Part shown: positions 17,151 to 25,625 of the stretch, piece after piece
Layout of the letters: every line of letters begins with the position of its first letter
How positions within the stretch are numbered: position 1 is the first letter of the stretch
Origin: Streptomyces sp. BV286
Lineage (GTDB): Bacteria; Actinomycetota; Actinomycetes; Streptomycetales; Streptomycetaceae
Length of the DNA: 64,000 nucleotides
Direction of reading: 5' to 3'
Assembly (NCBI RefSeq): GCF_019090165.1
Contig: NZ_JAHRIB010000163.1
Coordinates: 53,693 to 117,692, forward strand
Program-made: the position numbers and the translations under genes
Notes under the pieces: generated by a model
Databases searched by the model: none
The model's input: only the letters and a program-made list of their open reading frames with translations
What the model was told of the DNA's origin: nothing

Positions 17151-18974
17151 GTGGACCGCACCGGACGTGCCGGACCGTTCCCGCGTCACAGACTTCTCGC
17201 CGTGTGCACGGCCACCGTCCTGGCCGTACCCGGCCTCGCCGCACTCTCGTCGGCCGCCCGTGCGGCCGACGCGGACCTGGTCCGCAACGGCGGATTCGAG
17301 GCAGGACTCGACGGCTGGACCTGCACGGCGGGCACGGTCGTCGGCTCACCCGTCCGCAGCGGCGCTTCGGCGCTGAGGGCGACCCCGGCCGGCGGCGACA
17401 ACGCCCGATGCGCACAGACCGTGACCGTCCGGCCCGACTCCCAGTACACACTCGCCGCCCACGTCCGCGGCGCCTACGTGTACGTCGGCGCGAGCGGCAC
17501 CGGCACCACCGACGTCTCCGCCTGGACGCAGTCCGCCCCCGACTGGCAGCGGCTCGCCACGACCTTCCGCACCGGCCCCTCCACCACCAGGGTCACGCTC
17601 TACACGCACGGCTGGTACGGCACCGGCGCGTACCACGCCGACGACCTCTCCCTGGTCGGGCCCGGCGTCGACGCGGGGCAGCCACCCGCCGCACCCACCG
17701 GTCTGACGGTCGCCGCGGTCACCTCCACCGGCGTCGGGCTGTCCTGGCCGGCGGTGCCGGGCGCGACGGGCTACGCCGTCTACCGCGACGGAGCGAAGGT
17801 CCGGACACCGAGCGGGACCTCGGCCACCGTCGACGGGCTGACACCGTCGACCGCCTACTCCTTCCAGGTCGCCGCCGTGAACGCCGCCGGAGAGTCCGCG
17901 AAGTCCCCGGCCGTCACCGCGACCACCACGGCCGGACCGGGCGGCGGCGACCCCACGGACCTACCCGCACACGCCCTGGTCGGCTACCTCCACGCGAGCT
18001 TCGCCAACGGCTCCGGCTACACGAGGATGGCCGACGTCCCGGACAGCTGGGACGTGATCGACCTCGCCTTCGGCGAACCCACCACCACGACCTCCGGCGA
18101 CATCCGCTTCGACCGCTGCCCGGCCGCCGAGTGCCCGGGGGTCGAGACCGACGCCGAGTTCAAGGCGGCGATCAGGGCCAAGCAGGCCGCGGGCAAGAAG
18201 GTCCTCATCTCCATCGGCGGCCAGAACGGCCAGGTGCAGCTGACGACGGCGGCGGCCCGCGACACGTTCGTCTCCTCCGTGTCGAAGATCATCGACGAGT
18301 ACGGACTCGACGGCCTGGACATCGACTTCGAGGGACACTCCCTCTCCCTGAACGCCGACGACACCGACTTCAGGAACCCGAAGACCCCGGTGATCGTGAA
18401 CCTCGTCTCGGCCCTGAAGACCCTGAAGGCCAGGTACGGGGACGACTTCGTCCTCACGATGGCCCCGGAGACGTTCTTCGTCCAGCTCGGACACCAGTAC
18501 TACGGAACCGGCAAGTGGGGCGGCCAGGATCCGCGGGCCGGCGCCTACCTCCCGGTCATCCACGCCCTGCGCGACGACTTGACGCTGCTGCACGTCCAGG
18601 ACTACAACTCCGGGCCGGTCATGGGTCTCGACAACCAGTACCACTCCATGGGCGGGGCCGACTTCCACATCGCCATGACGGACATGCTCCTGACCGGCTT
18701 CCCAGTCGCGGGCGACGCGGCCAACGTCTTCCCGCCCCTGCGCCCGGACCAGATAGCCATCGGCATGCCGGCCTCGACGAACGCGGGCAACGGCCACGTG
18801 CCGTCGTCGGAGGTCGACAAGACCCTGGACTGCCTGACGAAGGGTACGAACTGCGGCTCGTACACCCCGCACGGCACCTGGCCCGCCCTGCGCGGCCTCA
18901 TGACGTGGTCGATCAACTGGGACCGGTACGGGGACTGGCAGTTCTCGAGGAACTTCGACCGCTACTTCGGCTGA
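17151..18974 (+). CDS. Secreted GH18 chitinase with carbohydrate-binding and FnIII domains
   Basis: A 607-residue precursor. Residues 1-38 are a Sec signal ending ARA-AD. Residues 40-170 form a beta-rich carbohydrate-binding module (LVRNGGFEAGLDGWTC, typical of CBM4/16-like folds). Residues 180-265 are a fibronectin type III linker (PTGLTVAAVTSTGVGLSWPAVPG). Residues 275-607 are the GH18 barrel: VLISIGGQNG and the catalytic DGLDIDFEG (Glu acid/base) are intact. It cleaves beta-1,4-GlcNAc bonds in chitin outside the cell. The GTG start follows GGAGGCA. Regulation by DasR is suggested by the site upstream. Confidence 0.93.
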   Translation: MDRTGRAGPFPRHRLLAVCTATVLAVPGLAALSSAARAADADLVRNGGFEAGLDGWTCTAGTVVGSPVRSGASALRATPAGGDNARCAQTVTVRPDSQYTLAAHVRGAYVYVGASGTGTTDVSAWTQSAPDWQRLATTFRTGPSTTRVTLYTHGWYGTGAYHADDLSLVGPGVDAGQPPAAPTGLTVAAVTSTGVGLSWPAVPGATGYAVYRDGAKVRTPSGTSATVDGLTPSTAYSFQVAAVNAAGESAKSPAVTATTTAGPGGGDPTDLPAHALVGYLHASFANGSGYTRMADVPDSWDVIDLAFGEPTTTTSGDIRFDRCPAAECPGVETDAEFKAAIRAKQAAGKKVLISIGGQNGQVQLTTAAARDTFVSSVSKIIDEYGLDGLDIDFEGHSLSLNADDTDFRNPKTPVIVNLVSALKTLKARYGDDFVLTMAPETFFVQLGHQYYGTGKWGGQDPRAGAYLPVIHALRDDLTLLHVQDYNSGPVMGLDNQYHSMGGADFHIAMTDMLLTGFPVAGDAANVFPPLRPDQIAIGMPASTNAGNGHVPSSEVDKTLDCLTKGTNCGSYTPHGTWPALRGLMTWSINWDRYGDWQFSRNFDRYFG

Positions 18975-19005
18975 GGCCGCACGCCGCGGCGGCGCGTCGG
19001 CGCGG

Positions 19006-20280
19006 TCAGCCCAGCGCCGCCGCGAAGACGCTCGCGAGCACAGGGCCGCGCTCGGCGCCGCCCAGGGCGTCGAGCACCGACGGCAGGTCGAGCGACACGG
19101 ACCTGACCCGTGCCGACGCGCTGCCGTCCCAGCGGCGCACCGTGACGCTCTCTCGCGCCGCGGACGCCCCGCCGGGGTGGAGCAGCACACAGGTCGGCGT
19201 GCCGCCCCCGGGCTGCCGGGCCAGGGCATGGGCGTAGAGGAAGGCCTGGTACAGGTCGGGCGTGCTGAGCTTCCTGCCGTCGTACAGCTTGTACTTGACG
19301 TCGACGGGACGGGTCAGCGTTTCCCCGTCCCGGCTCCCGGAGATCAGGATGTCCGGCCGCACCTCGCTGTAATGACGCCCGGTCCGGTCGTCGCGCAGCA
19401 CACCGCGCAGGCGCGCCTGGTCCCGGACGGCGAACCCGGTGCCGGCCGCCGCCTCCCGCAGCAACCGGGTGGCGAAGGACTCGAACAGCACGTTCATGTC
19501 GACGAGGAACGCCCTGGAGGGGAGCGGCCCCGCAGCAAAGAGGTCCGTGATGCCGCCGCCCGACAGCAGCAGAGCCGCCCAGCGGTGCGCGCCCTCGTAG
19601 TGGGCGTTGTGGCGGTGATAGCCCAGGGACGCCAGCGCCACCCGCAGATCGCCGAGCCGCGTCGGTGCGAGCCCGGCGAACCGGGCCGCCGCACGCCGGG
19701 CCCTGGAGCGCACGGCCGGGGAGCTCGCCGTACGCGCCGCGAGGTCCACGGCGGCGGCGCACAGCCGGTTGTCCACGATGTCCGTGTCGTGTTCGTCGAA
19801 CCGGCAGGCCAGCCGGTCCAGCCGCCCGTAGTGCCGCAGGACCTGACGGTCGACCAGCAGACGCCCCCGGACCACGGGCAGTTCGTCCTCGACGCTGACG
19901 TAGTCGCGGCGCACCCCGCGGGCCAGCAGTCGCTCGCAGTGCTCGGTCACCAGGAGCGCGACCAGGTCCCGCAGGTGCGGGGCTCCCTCGCGCAGGGTGC
20001 GCGCCGCGTCGAGGGCGGGCAGCCCGCGGCCCGCCGCGTACTCCAGCATCCGCAGGACGTCGAGCTCCTCGCCCAGGTACTTGGGCAGGACGCGGATCTC
20101 GCAGGCGTCGAGACGGACGACTCCCACGCACGGGCCGGCAGTCAACTCCATCCGCCCGCCCGCCAGTTCACGCACCCGGAGACGCGTGGCCAGCCCTTCG
20201 GCCGCGCACAGCACCCGGTCGGCGGCACTCAGCCGGACCCCTTCGACGACTCGCGTCTCGTACTCCCGCAACGTGACCAC
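19006..20280 (-). CDS. mcrC: McrC-like component of a type IV restriction system
   Basis: A 424-residue protein. The N-terminal half fits the McrC adaptor (beta-rich, VRLDACEIRVLPKYLG, then LRMLEYAAGRGLP). The C-terminal half holds the nuclease: RPDILISGSRDG near residue 310 and VDVKYK near 330 supply the Asp and the Asp-x-Lys of a PD-(D/E)xK site. McrC bridges to the McrB motor and cuts modified DNA after translocation. The GTG start lies three bases after the mcrB stop, so the two are translationally linked. It converges on the chitinase gene with a 31-base gap. Confidence 0.87.
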   Translation of the reverse strand: MVTLREYETRVVEGVRLSAADRVLCAAEGLATRLRVRELAGGRMELTAGPCVGVVRLDACEIRVLPKYLGEELDVLRMLEYAAGRGLPALDAARTLREGAPHLRDLVALLVTEHCERLLARGVRRDYVSVEDELPVVRGRLLVDRQVLRHYGRLDRLACRFDEHDTDIVDNRLCAAAVDLAARTASSPAVRSRARRAAARFAGLAPTRLGDLRVALASLGYHRHNAHYEGAHRWAALLLSGGGITDLFAAGPLPSRAFLVDMNVLFESFATRLLREAAAGTGFAVRDQARLRGVLRDDRTGRHYSEVRPDILISGSRDGETLTRPVDVKYKLYDGRKLSTPDLYQAFLYAHALARQPGGGTPTCVLLHPGGASAARESVTVRRWDGSASARVRSVSLDLPSVLDALGGAERGPVLASVFAAALG

Positions 20281-20283
20281 GGG

Positions 20284-22749
20284 CTACTCCGCCGCCCCGC
20301 CCCCGAGCTGAAGCTCGGTGTAGAGGGCGGTCGTGAGCCCCTCGTCGCTGAGGTCGCGCAGGGTGTGCGTCTCGGGGTCGACCAGCGCCTCACCGAGGAA
20401 GGCCGCGAGCAACGAGTAGTCGTCGTACGCGTACTCCTGGAGCAGCGGGAGGATCTCGCCCCGGACGATCGCGGCCAGTGCGGCGGCCGAGTCCACCGGC
20501 GTGCCGTTCGGCAGGAAGAACGCCTGGCCGATCTGCTTCTCCCGGTCCAGGTGGGCACGGATGCGCTGGTTGAGCGAGTCCAGCAGGTCCGCGAGATGCA
20601 GTTGCTCCACATGGCAGCCCTGCAACGGCGAGGAATCGGGGAGCAGTTCGAGGAAGGCGAAGCGTCGGCGGATCGCGGCGTCGAGCAACCGGACGGAACG
20701 GTCGGCGGTGTTCATGGTGCCGATCAGATACACGTTGTCGGGCACCCTGAATTGCTCCTGGCTGAGCGGCAGCAGGACCGAGTAGCCGCGTTTGTCCTTC
20801 TCCAGCAGTGTGATCAGTTCACCGAAGATCTTGGGCAGATTGCCGCGGTTCAGCTCGTCGACGACGACCAGGTAAGGGTGGTCCGGGTCGGCCGCGGCCG
20901 CCGCGCACACCCGCTTGAACACACCGTCCGTCCGGTCCAGCAGGAGTCCGCCCGATCCGCCCTGCACCGGACGGAACCCCTCGACGAAGTCCTCGTAGCC
21001 GTAGCCGGGGTGGAACGTGACCGTCGTCAGCCGTCCGGCCCCGGTCAGCGCGTCGAGCGTGCCGCCGAAGGAGGGGGTGCCCGGTTCCGCGTAAGGGTCG
21101 ACTCCCGGGAGGCCGTCCGACAGTTCGCCGAGCCAGCGGGCGGCGAAACGCAGCGCCGTGTACGTCTTACCGGTGCCCGGCGGCCCGAACAGGACGGCCT
21201 GGCCGCGTCGTTGCAGAGCGTCGGCGAGCGGCCGAAGATCGGCGTCGAGCGGCTGGGCGGCCAGGGTGCTCGCCGTCGTGGAGGGGGCCTCGGCCGGCTG
21301 CCCTGTTCGCCGGACCCTCGCCCACAGCTGAGCGGGTACGTCCTTCACGGTGACGGTCGCCCAGGACCTCTCCGGCTCCTCCAGCCGTCCCGCGTGGGTC
21401 TCGTCCCACTCCACCTCGACCGTGTGGCGGAACGTGGCGCGGTCCTCCCGCCACACGTATCCGTCGCCCGTCACCTGTCCGACGGCGAGGATCTCGCTGG
21501 TCCCTCTGTTGGCGACGACCAGGTCACCGGGGCGCAGGCTCAGCAATTTCCAGACCTCGTTGGCCTTCGCGGAGATCTTGGACCTGTAGCCGTTGTACTC
21601 GTCGGAGTAGGCGGCGGCGAACGCGGTCACGAATTCGTCCTTGTCCGCGTACGAGCGCAGGTCCGGCACGTCGTCCCAGCCCACCGCGATGAAACCGCCC
21701 GCGCGGCACTCCTCCCACATCTTGCCGCCCTCCCCGGCGGCGATCTTCACGATCTGCTGCGTCCGGTTGGGGTCGGCCCACCAGTACAGGAACTCCACCA
21801 CCAGGTCGTACGGCCAGCCCGCGAACCGTTCGTCGGTGTCGACGACCTCCTTGAGCCGGGCCCGCAGCGCGAACCGCTCCAGCCCGGACGCCGGCTGCCC
21901 GGTCAGCCGCTGGAGGAAGTGCCGCGAATGATCGGTGCCGTACACCGGGACGGACCCCTCCGGCGCGTACACCCGGAGGGTCTTGGAAACGAGCGAGGGC
22001 CCCGAGCGGATGGCGTCGATCGAGTCGAGGTCGGCGATGCGGCCCTCGCGGGCCGCGGTCACGGCGGCGACGATTCCGGCACGCACGGCCTCCCACGCCT
22101 CCTCCTCGTCCGCGTAGCGCGGGTCGTGCCACCAGGAACCGTCCTGGCTGCGGGCGTAGAGGAGGTGCTTCATGGAGGAGCCGCCGGCGATGCTGCCCAG
22201 CGCGTGACTGCCGAACTCCATGAGATAGCAGAACGGCTTGGCCTGCGCACTGTCGCCCTGGCCCAGGGCGTACCGCGCCAGGGGCAGAGAGGGCCAGTCC
22301 TCCCAGGGGAAGGACCGGCGGACCTCCTCCGCGGCCTCCTCCATCTCGTGCAGCCTCGACGCGAAGCGGCCGGGGTCGAACGCCGTGATCGCGTCGTCGA
22401 GGGGCCAGGGCCGCAGGGCCGCCGCCCGAGTGGACGAGATGGGCCGCAGCACACAGCTGCAAGGGGCGACGAGCGGCCGCCCCGAGCCGTTCAGCAGCCC
22501 GATCGACCGGGCGAACTCCGTCCGCCCCGCGATGTCGTCGGACGGGGCCGAATCGATCAGGCGACGCCAGAGCAGACGTTCCGGGTCGGGGAAGCGAGGC
22601 AGCTCGTGCGGGTCGGTCAGGTGGAGGCAGGCGGGGTCGTGGTGGATCATCCGGCCGTGCGTGGGGAGGATCACCTCTCCGGGTGAGGGGGTGAGCGCGT
22701 AGTCGCGGCGTTCGAAGGTGACGGCCACCTGTTCCCGCTCGTCCGCCAT
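20284..22749 (-). CDS. mcrB: McrB-like AAA+ NTPase with modified-base-reader N-terminus
   Basis: An 821-residue protein. Residues 1-335 are a domain I cannot name precisely, with WPSLPLARYALGQ, CYLMEFGSHALGSIAGGS and PVYGTDHSRHFLQRL, a pattern I recall from other McrB-type proteins. Residues 345-470 look like an EVE-type reader (GFIAVGWDDVPDLRSY, LRPGDLVVANRGTSEILAVGQV). Residues 500-800 are the McrB AAA+ motor: Walker A GPPGTGKT near 521, Walker B LVVVDELNRGNLPKIFGEL, and the sensor MNTADRSVRLLDAAIRRRF. It should recognise modified phage or foreign DNA and drive the McrC nuclease. GTP versus ATP use is not certain from sequence. Confidence 0.88.
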   Translation of the reverse strand: MADEREQVAVTFERRDYALTPSPGEVILPTHGRMIHHDPACLHLTDPHELPRFPDPERLLWRRLIDSAPSDDIAGRTEFARSIGLLNGSGRPLVAPCSCVLRPISSTRAAALRPWPLDDAITAFDPGRFASRLHEMEEAAEEVRRSFPWEDWPSLPLARYALGQGDSAQAKPFCYLMEFGSHALGSIAGGSSMKHLLYARSQDGSWWHDPRYADEEEAWEAVRAGIVAAVTAAREGRIADLDSIDAIRSGPSLVSKTLRVYAPEGSVPVYGTDHSRHFLQRLTGQPASGLERFALRARLKEVVDTDERFAGWPYDLVVEFLYWWADPNRTQQIVKIAAGEGGKMWEECRAGGFIAVGWDDVPDLRSYADKDEFVTAFAAAYSDEYNGYRSKISAKANEVWKLLSLRPGDLVVANRGTSEILAVGQVTGDGYVWREDRATFRHTVEVEWDETHAGRLEEPERSWATVTVKDVPAQLWARVRRTGQPAEAPSTTASTLAAQPLDADLRPLADALQRRGQAVLFGPPGTGKTYTALRFAARWLGELSDGLPGVDPYAEPGTPSFGGTLDALTGAGRLTTVTFHPGYGYEDFVEGFRPVQGGSGGLLLDRTDGVFKRVCAAAAADPDHPYLVVVDELNRGNLPKIFGELITLLEKDKRGYSVLLPLSQEQFRVPDNVYLIGTMNTADRSVRLLDAAIRRRFAFLELLPDSSPLQGCHVEQLHLADLLDSLNQRIRAHLDREKQIGQAFFLPNGTPVDSAAALAAIVRGEILPLLQEYAYDDYSLLAAFLGEALVDPETHTLRDLSDEGLTTALYTELQLGGGAAE

Positions 22750-22782
22750 CGTGCTCCCCTCACCCCGCCGACCGCAGGCCGG

Positions 22783-23490
22783 CTACCGCTGCAAAGACCC
22801 TCGACCGTATCGCGCGACGGCCGACGCCATGAGGTGAAGCAGGATCAGGGACAGGCACCAGCTTCCCGCCACGTCCAGCGGCCAGTGGTAGCCGCGCCGG
22901 ATCAGGCCGTAGCTCACGGCCGCCACCAGGACCAGGCAGGCGATGGCCAGTTCGCGGCGCAGGTAGCGGTTGTGGAGCCAGGGGAGCAGCAGGAGGACGG
23001 CGGCCCCGTAGGCGACGGCGGCCGTGGCGGTGTGGCCCGAGGGGTAGTAGCCGTCGCCCGCCATGCCGGGCGGGCCGGTGCGTCCCACGGCCTCCTTCAG
23101 CGGGACGACCAGGACCGGCACGGCGGCCATGGCGGTCAGGGCCGCGAGCGGCGGAAGCCACCAGCGGGGGAGGGCCGCGCGCAGGGCACGCCACGCGACG
23201 TACGCGGCGACCGCGAGCAGGACGGGGACGGCGACCGTGACGTTGCCGAGGTCCGCGAGGAACTCGGCGGCGCCCTCCGGGAGGCGGCTGCCCGCGAGCG
23301 CCTCGGCGAGGCGCTCGTCCGCGCGGCGCACCGGGGTGTCGACGGCGGCCTGCCAGGTGAGGAGGGCGAAGAGGACGAGGAGCGGGCCGAGGATCCACAC
23401 CGGCCGCACCGCGACGGGGGCCCTCCCGGCGGGGACGGGAGGGTCGGGCTGCGGCTGGGGCGGGTCCTGCTGGTCCGGCACGGTCGGCAT
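22783..23490 (-). CDS. PAP2-family membrane phosphatase
   Basis: A 235-residue protein with about five membrane helices after a 30-residue Pro-rich tail. The phosphatase motifs are KEAVGRTGPP (KxxxxxxRP-like), the central PSGHTATAA (catalytic His) and RRGYHWPLDVAGS (SRxxxxxHxxxD-like, second His and Asp). Such enzymes dephosphorylate lipid phosphates or undecaprenyl pyrophosphate at the membrane. The ATG at 23490 gives normal family length. It is 33 bases upstream of mcrB, so mcrBC may share its transcript, which ties restriction expression to this gene's leader. Confidence 0.85.
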   Translation of the reverse strand: MPTVPDQQDPPQPQPDPPVPAGRAPVAVRPVWILGPLLVLFALLTWQAAVDTPVRRADERLAEALAGSRLPEGAAEFLADLGNVTVAVPVLLAVAAYVAWRALRAALPRWWLPPLAALTAMAAVPVLVVPLKEAVGRTGPPGMAGDGYYPSGHTATAAVAYGAAVLLLLPWLHNRYLRRELAIACLVLVAAVSYGLIRRGYHWPLDVAGSWCLSLILLHLMASAVARYGRGSLQR

Positions 23491-23557
23491 GGCACCCAGC
23501 CTGGCAGGAACGACCGGCCGCGCGTACGCGAGGGGTCCGAAGGTGTCCCCGGATACG

Positions 23558-23599
23558 CCGAAGGGCTTGCACCAGGGGGGGTAGGTGCAAGCCCTTCGG
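23558..23599. terminator. Strong 16-bp stem-loop between gabT and the PAP2 gene
   Basis: CCGAAGGGCTTGCACC (23558-23573) pairs perfectly with GGTGCAAGCCCTTCGG (23584-23599) around a 10-base loop. On the minus strand it lies about 380 bases past the gabT stop and about 70 bases before the PAP2 start. It could end gabT transcription or act as an attenuator in the PAP2 leader. Confidence 0.75.
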
Positions 23600-23979
23600 T
23601 GGTACCGGCGCTCCGCGCCGTCCGCTGCGACCCGCTTGCGCGGATGCTCACGAAGTGGCGCCGAGGCGTCAGATCGGATCGGGTTGTCGCGCGCCCCGGG
23701 GGGTTTGGGGCGAGCGACTGTCCGATCGGTGAGGAGACCCGGAGCGCAAGGCCCCGGTTGTGTGCGCGAAGGCACGACCAGGGCGAAGCTGGGGAGGCCC
23801 CGACCCGGTGTCGCCCACAGTCCCCTGTGGGCGGGGTGCATCTCTCATCTGCGTAGAACCTACGACAGGGAAAGAGCGTCCGACAGGCCCCGTCGGATCC
23901 CGCCATGCACCTCGCACACCTTCTTCACACGCCCCGCTCCTCGCGACCCCGAGACCGGAACCGATGAGACAGACGCCGC
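23600..23979. other. Non-coding interval downstream of gabT / long leader of PAP2 gene
   Basis: No gene is supported here. The interval contains a small hairpin GCCCACAG-TCCC-CTGTGGGC (23814-23833). Together with the strong stem at 23558-23599 it could form a structured leader on the minus strand. I do not recognise any known riboswitch class. Confidence 0.4.
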
Positions 23980-25314
23980 TCAGATGCGGGCAAAAGCCTG
24001 CTCGATGATGTCGAGGCCCTCGGACAGCAGGTCCTCGCCGATGACCAGCGGCGGCAGGAAACGCAGCACGTTCCCGTAGGTGCCACAGGTCAGGACCAGC
24101 AGGCCCTCCTGGTGGCAGGCCTTGGCGAGCGCGGCCGTCGCCGCCGCGTCCGGCTCCTTCGTCGTACGGTCCTTGACCAGCTCGATCGCGATCATCGCGC
24201 CCCGGCCGCGGACGTCGCCGATGATGTCGAACTTCTCCGCCATCGCGCCGAGGCGCGCCTTCATCGTCGTCTCGATCGCCTTCGCCCTGGCGTTGAGGTC
24301 GAGCTCCTTCATCGTCTCGATCGAGCCGAGCGCGCCCGCGCAGGCCACCGGGTTGCCGCCGTAGGTGCCGCCCAGGCCGCCCGCGTGCGCGGCGTCCATG
24401 ATCTCGGCGCGGCCGGTGACGGCGGCGAGCGGCAGACCGCCCGCGATGCCCTTGGCGGTGGTGATCAGGTCCGGGACGATGCCCTCGTCCTCGCACGCGA
24501 ACCACTGGCCCGTGCGGCAGAACCCGGACTGGATCTCGTCGGCGACGAAGACGATGCCGTTGTCGGACGCGAACTCGCTCAGAGCCGGCAGGAAGCCCTT
24601 GGCGGGCTCGATGAAGCCGCCCTCGCCGAGCAGCGGCTCGATGATGATCGCGGCCACGTTCTCCGCGCCGACCTGCTTGGAGATCTGGTCGATGGCCTGC
24701 GCGGCGGCCTCCGGGCCCGCGTTCTGCGGACCGGTCGGCCAGCGGTAGCCGTACGCCACGGGAACGCGGTACACCTCGGGCGCGAACGGGCCGAAGCCGT
24801 GCTTGTACGGCATGTTCTTCGCGGTCAGGGCCATCGTGAGGTTGGTGCGGCCGTGGTAGCCGTGGTCGAAGACGACGACGGCCTGCCGCTTGGTGTACGC
24901 CCGTGCGATCTTGACGGCGTTCTCGACGGCCTCGGCGCCGGAGTTGAACAGGGCGCTCTTCTTGGCGTGGTCCCCGGGCGTCAGCTCGGCGAGCGCCTCG
25001 GCGACGGCCACGTACCCCTCGTACGGCGTGACCATGAAACAGGTGTGGGTGAAGTTCTGCAGCTGGGCGGCGGCCCGGCGCACGACGGCCTCGGCGGAGG
25101 CGCCGACGCTCGTCACCGCGATGCCGGAACCGAAGTCGATGAGCCGGTTCCCGTCGACGTCCTCGATGATCCCGCCGCCCGCGCGCGCGGTGAAGACGGG
25201 CAGCACGGACCCCACACCGGCGGCGACCGCGGCACTGCGGCGGGCCTGCAGCTCCTGCGACTTCGGGCCGGGAATGGCGGTGACGAGGCGGCGCTCCTGC
25301 GGAACTGCGCTCAT
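23980..25314 (-). CDS. gabT: 4-aminobutyrate (GABA) aminotransferase
   Basis: A 444-residue class III PLP aminotransferase. Visible are NSGAEAVENAVKIAR (cofactor phosphate site), HGYHGRTNLTMALT, the Glu/Asp pair in IIIEPLLGEGGF and FVADEIQSGFCRTG, and the Schiff-base Lys in TTAKGIAGGLP. It moves the amino group of GABA to 2-oxoglutarate, giving succinate semialdehyde and glutamate. The ATG at 25314 has AGGGAG eight bases before it. It fits the polyamine-to-GABA pathway encoded on both sides: the upstream importer/oxidase operon and the downstream semialdehyde dehydrogenase. Confidence 0.93.
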   Translation of the reverse strand: MSAVPQERRLVTAIPGPKSQELQARRSAAVAAGVGSVLPVFTARAGGGIIEDVDGNRLIDFGSGIAVTSVGASAEAVVRRAAAQLQNFTHTCFMVTPYEGYVAVAEALAELTPGDHAKKSALFNSGAEAVENAVKIARAYTKRQAVVVFDHGYHGRTNLTMALTAKNMPYKHGFGPFAPEVYRVPVAYGYRWPTGPQNAGPEAAAQAIDQISKQVGAENVAAIIIEPLLGEGGFIEPAKGFLPALSEFASDNGIVFVADEIQSGFCRTGQWFACEDEGIVPDLITTAKGIAGGLPLAAVTGRAEIMDAAHAGGLGGTYGGNPVACAGALGSIETMKELDLNARAKAIETTMKARLGAMAEKFDIIGDVRGRGAMIAIELVKDRTTKEPDAAATAALAKACHQEGLLVLTCGTYGNVLRFLPPLVIGEDLLSEGLDIIEQAFARI

Positions 25315-25625
25315 GAGGGGCTCCCTGGGGTCTGGCGAACGGCTGGCGTACGACGGGCTGGCGGGCTTGCGTGCGGCTTGCGGAACGGCTTCTCTTCGCA
25401 CGCTCGGCTTCCTTCCTCGCAGGCTAGGGCCGGGAGCGGGGAGCGGGCATGCTCCATCTGGGCGTTGTCCCGGGATGCGCTTGTCCGTCTTGGACAGGGC
25501 GCGGCCGGGAAGCGCCGAGGGGCCGGGCGCCGGTATCGCCGCGCACCCGGCCCGGTAAGCGGTGAACTCCCCTTGTGAGGGCGTTAGATTGACTCGCAGA
25601 CGACGTACGGAGCGGCTGGTCAGGG
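25315..25625. other. Divergent promoter region between gabT and the ATP-binding protein gene
   Basis: About 310 bases with no convincing gene. TTAGAT near 25585 facing right could be a -10 element. No clear operator is visible; control by the neighbouring PucR protein is possible. Confidence 0.35.

Noticed and set aside
19006..22749. A toxin-antitoxin or BREX/CBASS reading of the two-gene defence unit
   Set aside because: Walker A, DELNRGNLPK, NTADRS and the PD-(D/E)xK nuclease fit McrB/McrC directly; no methylase, cyclase or phosphatase partners of other systems are present.
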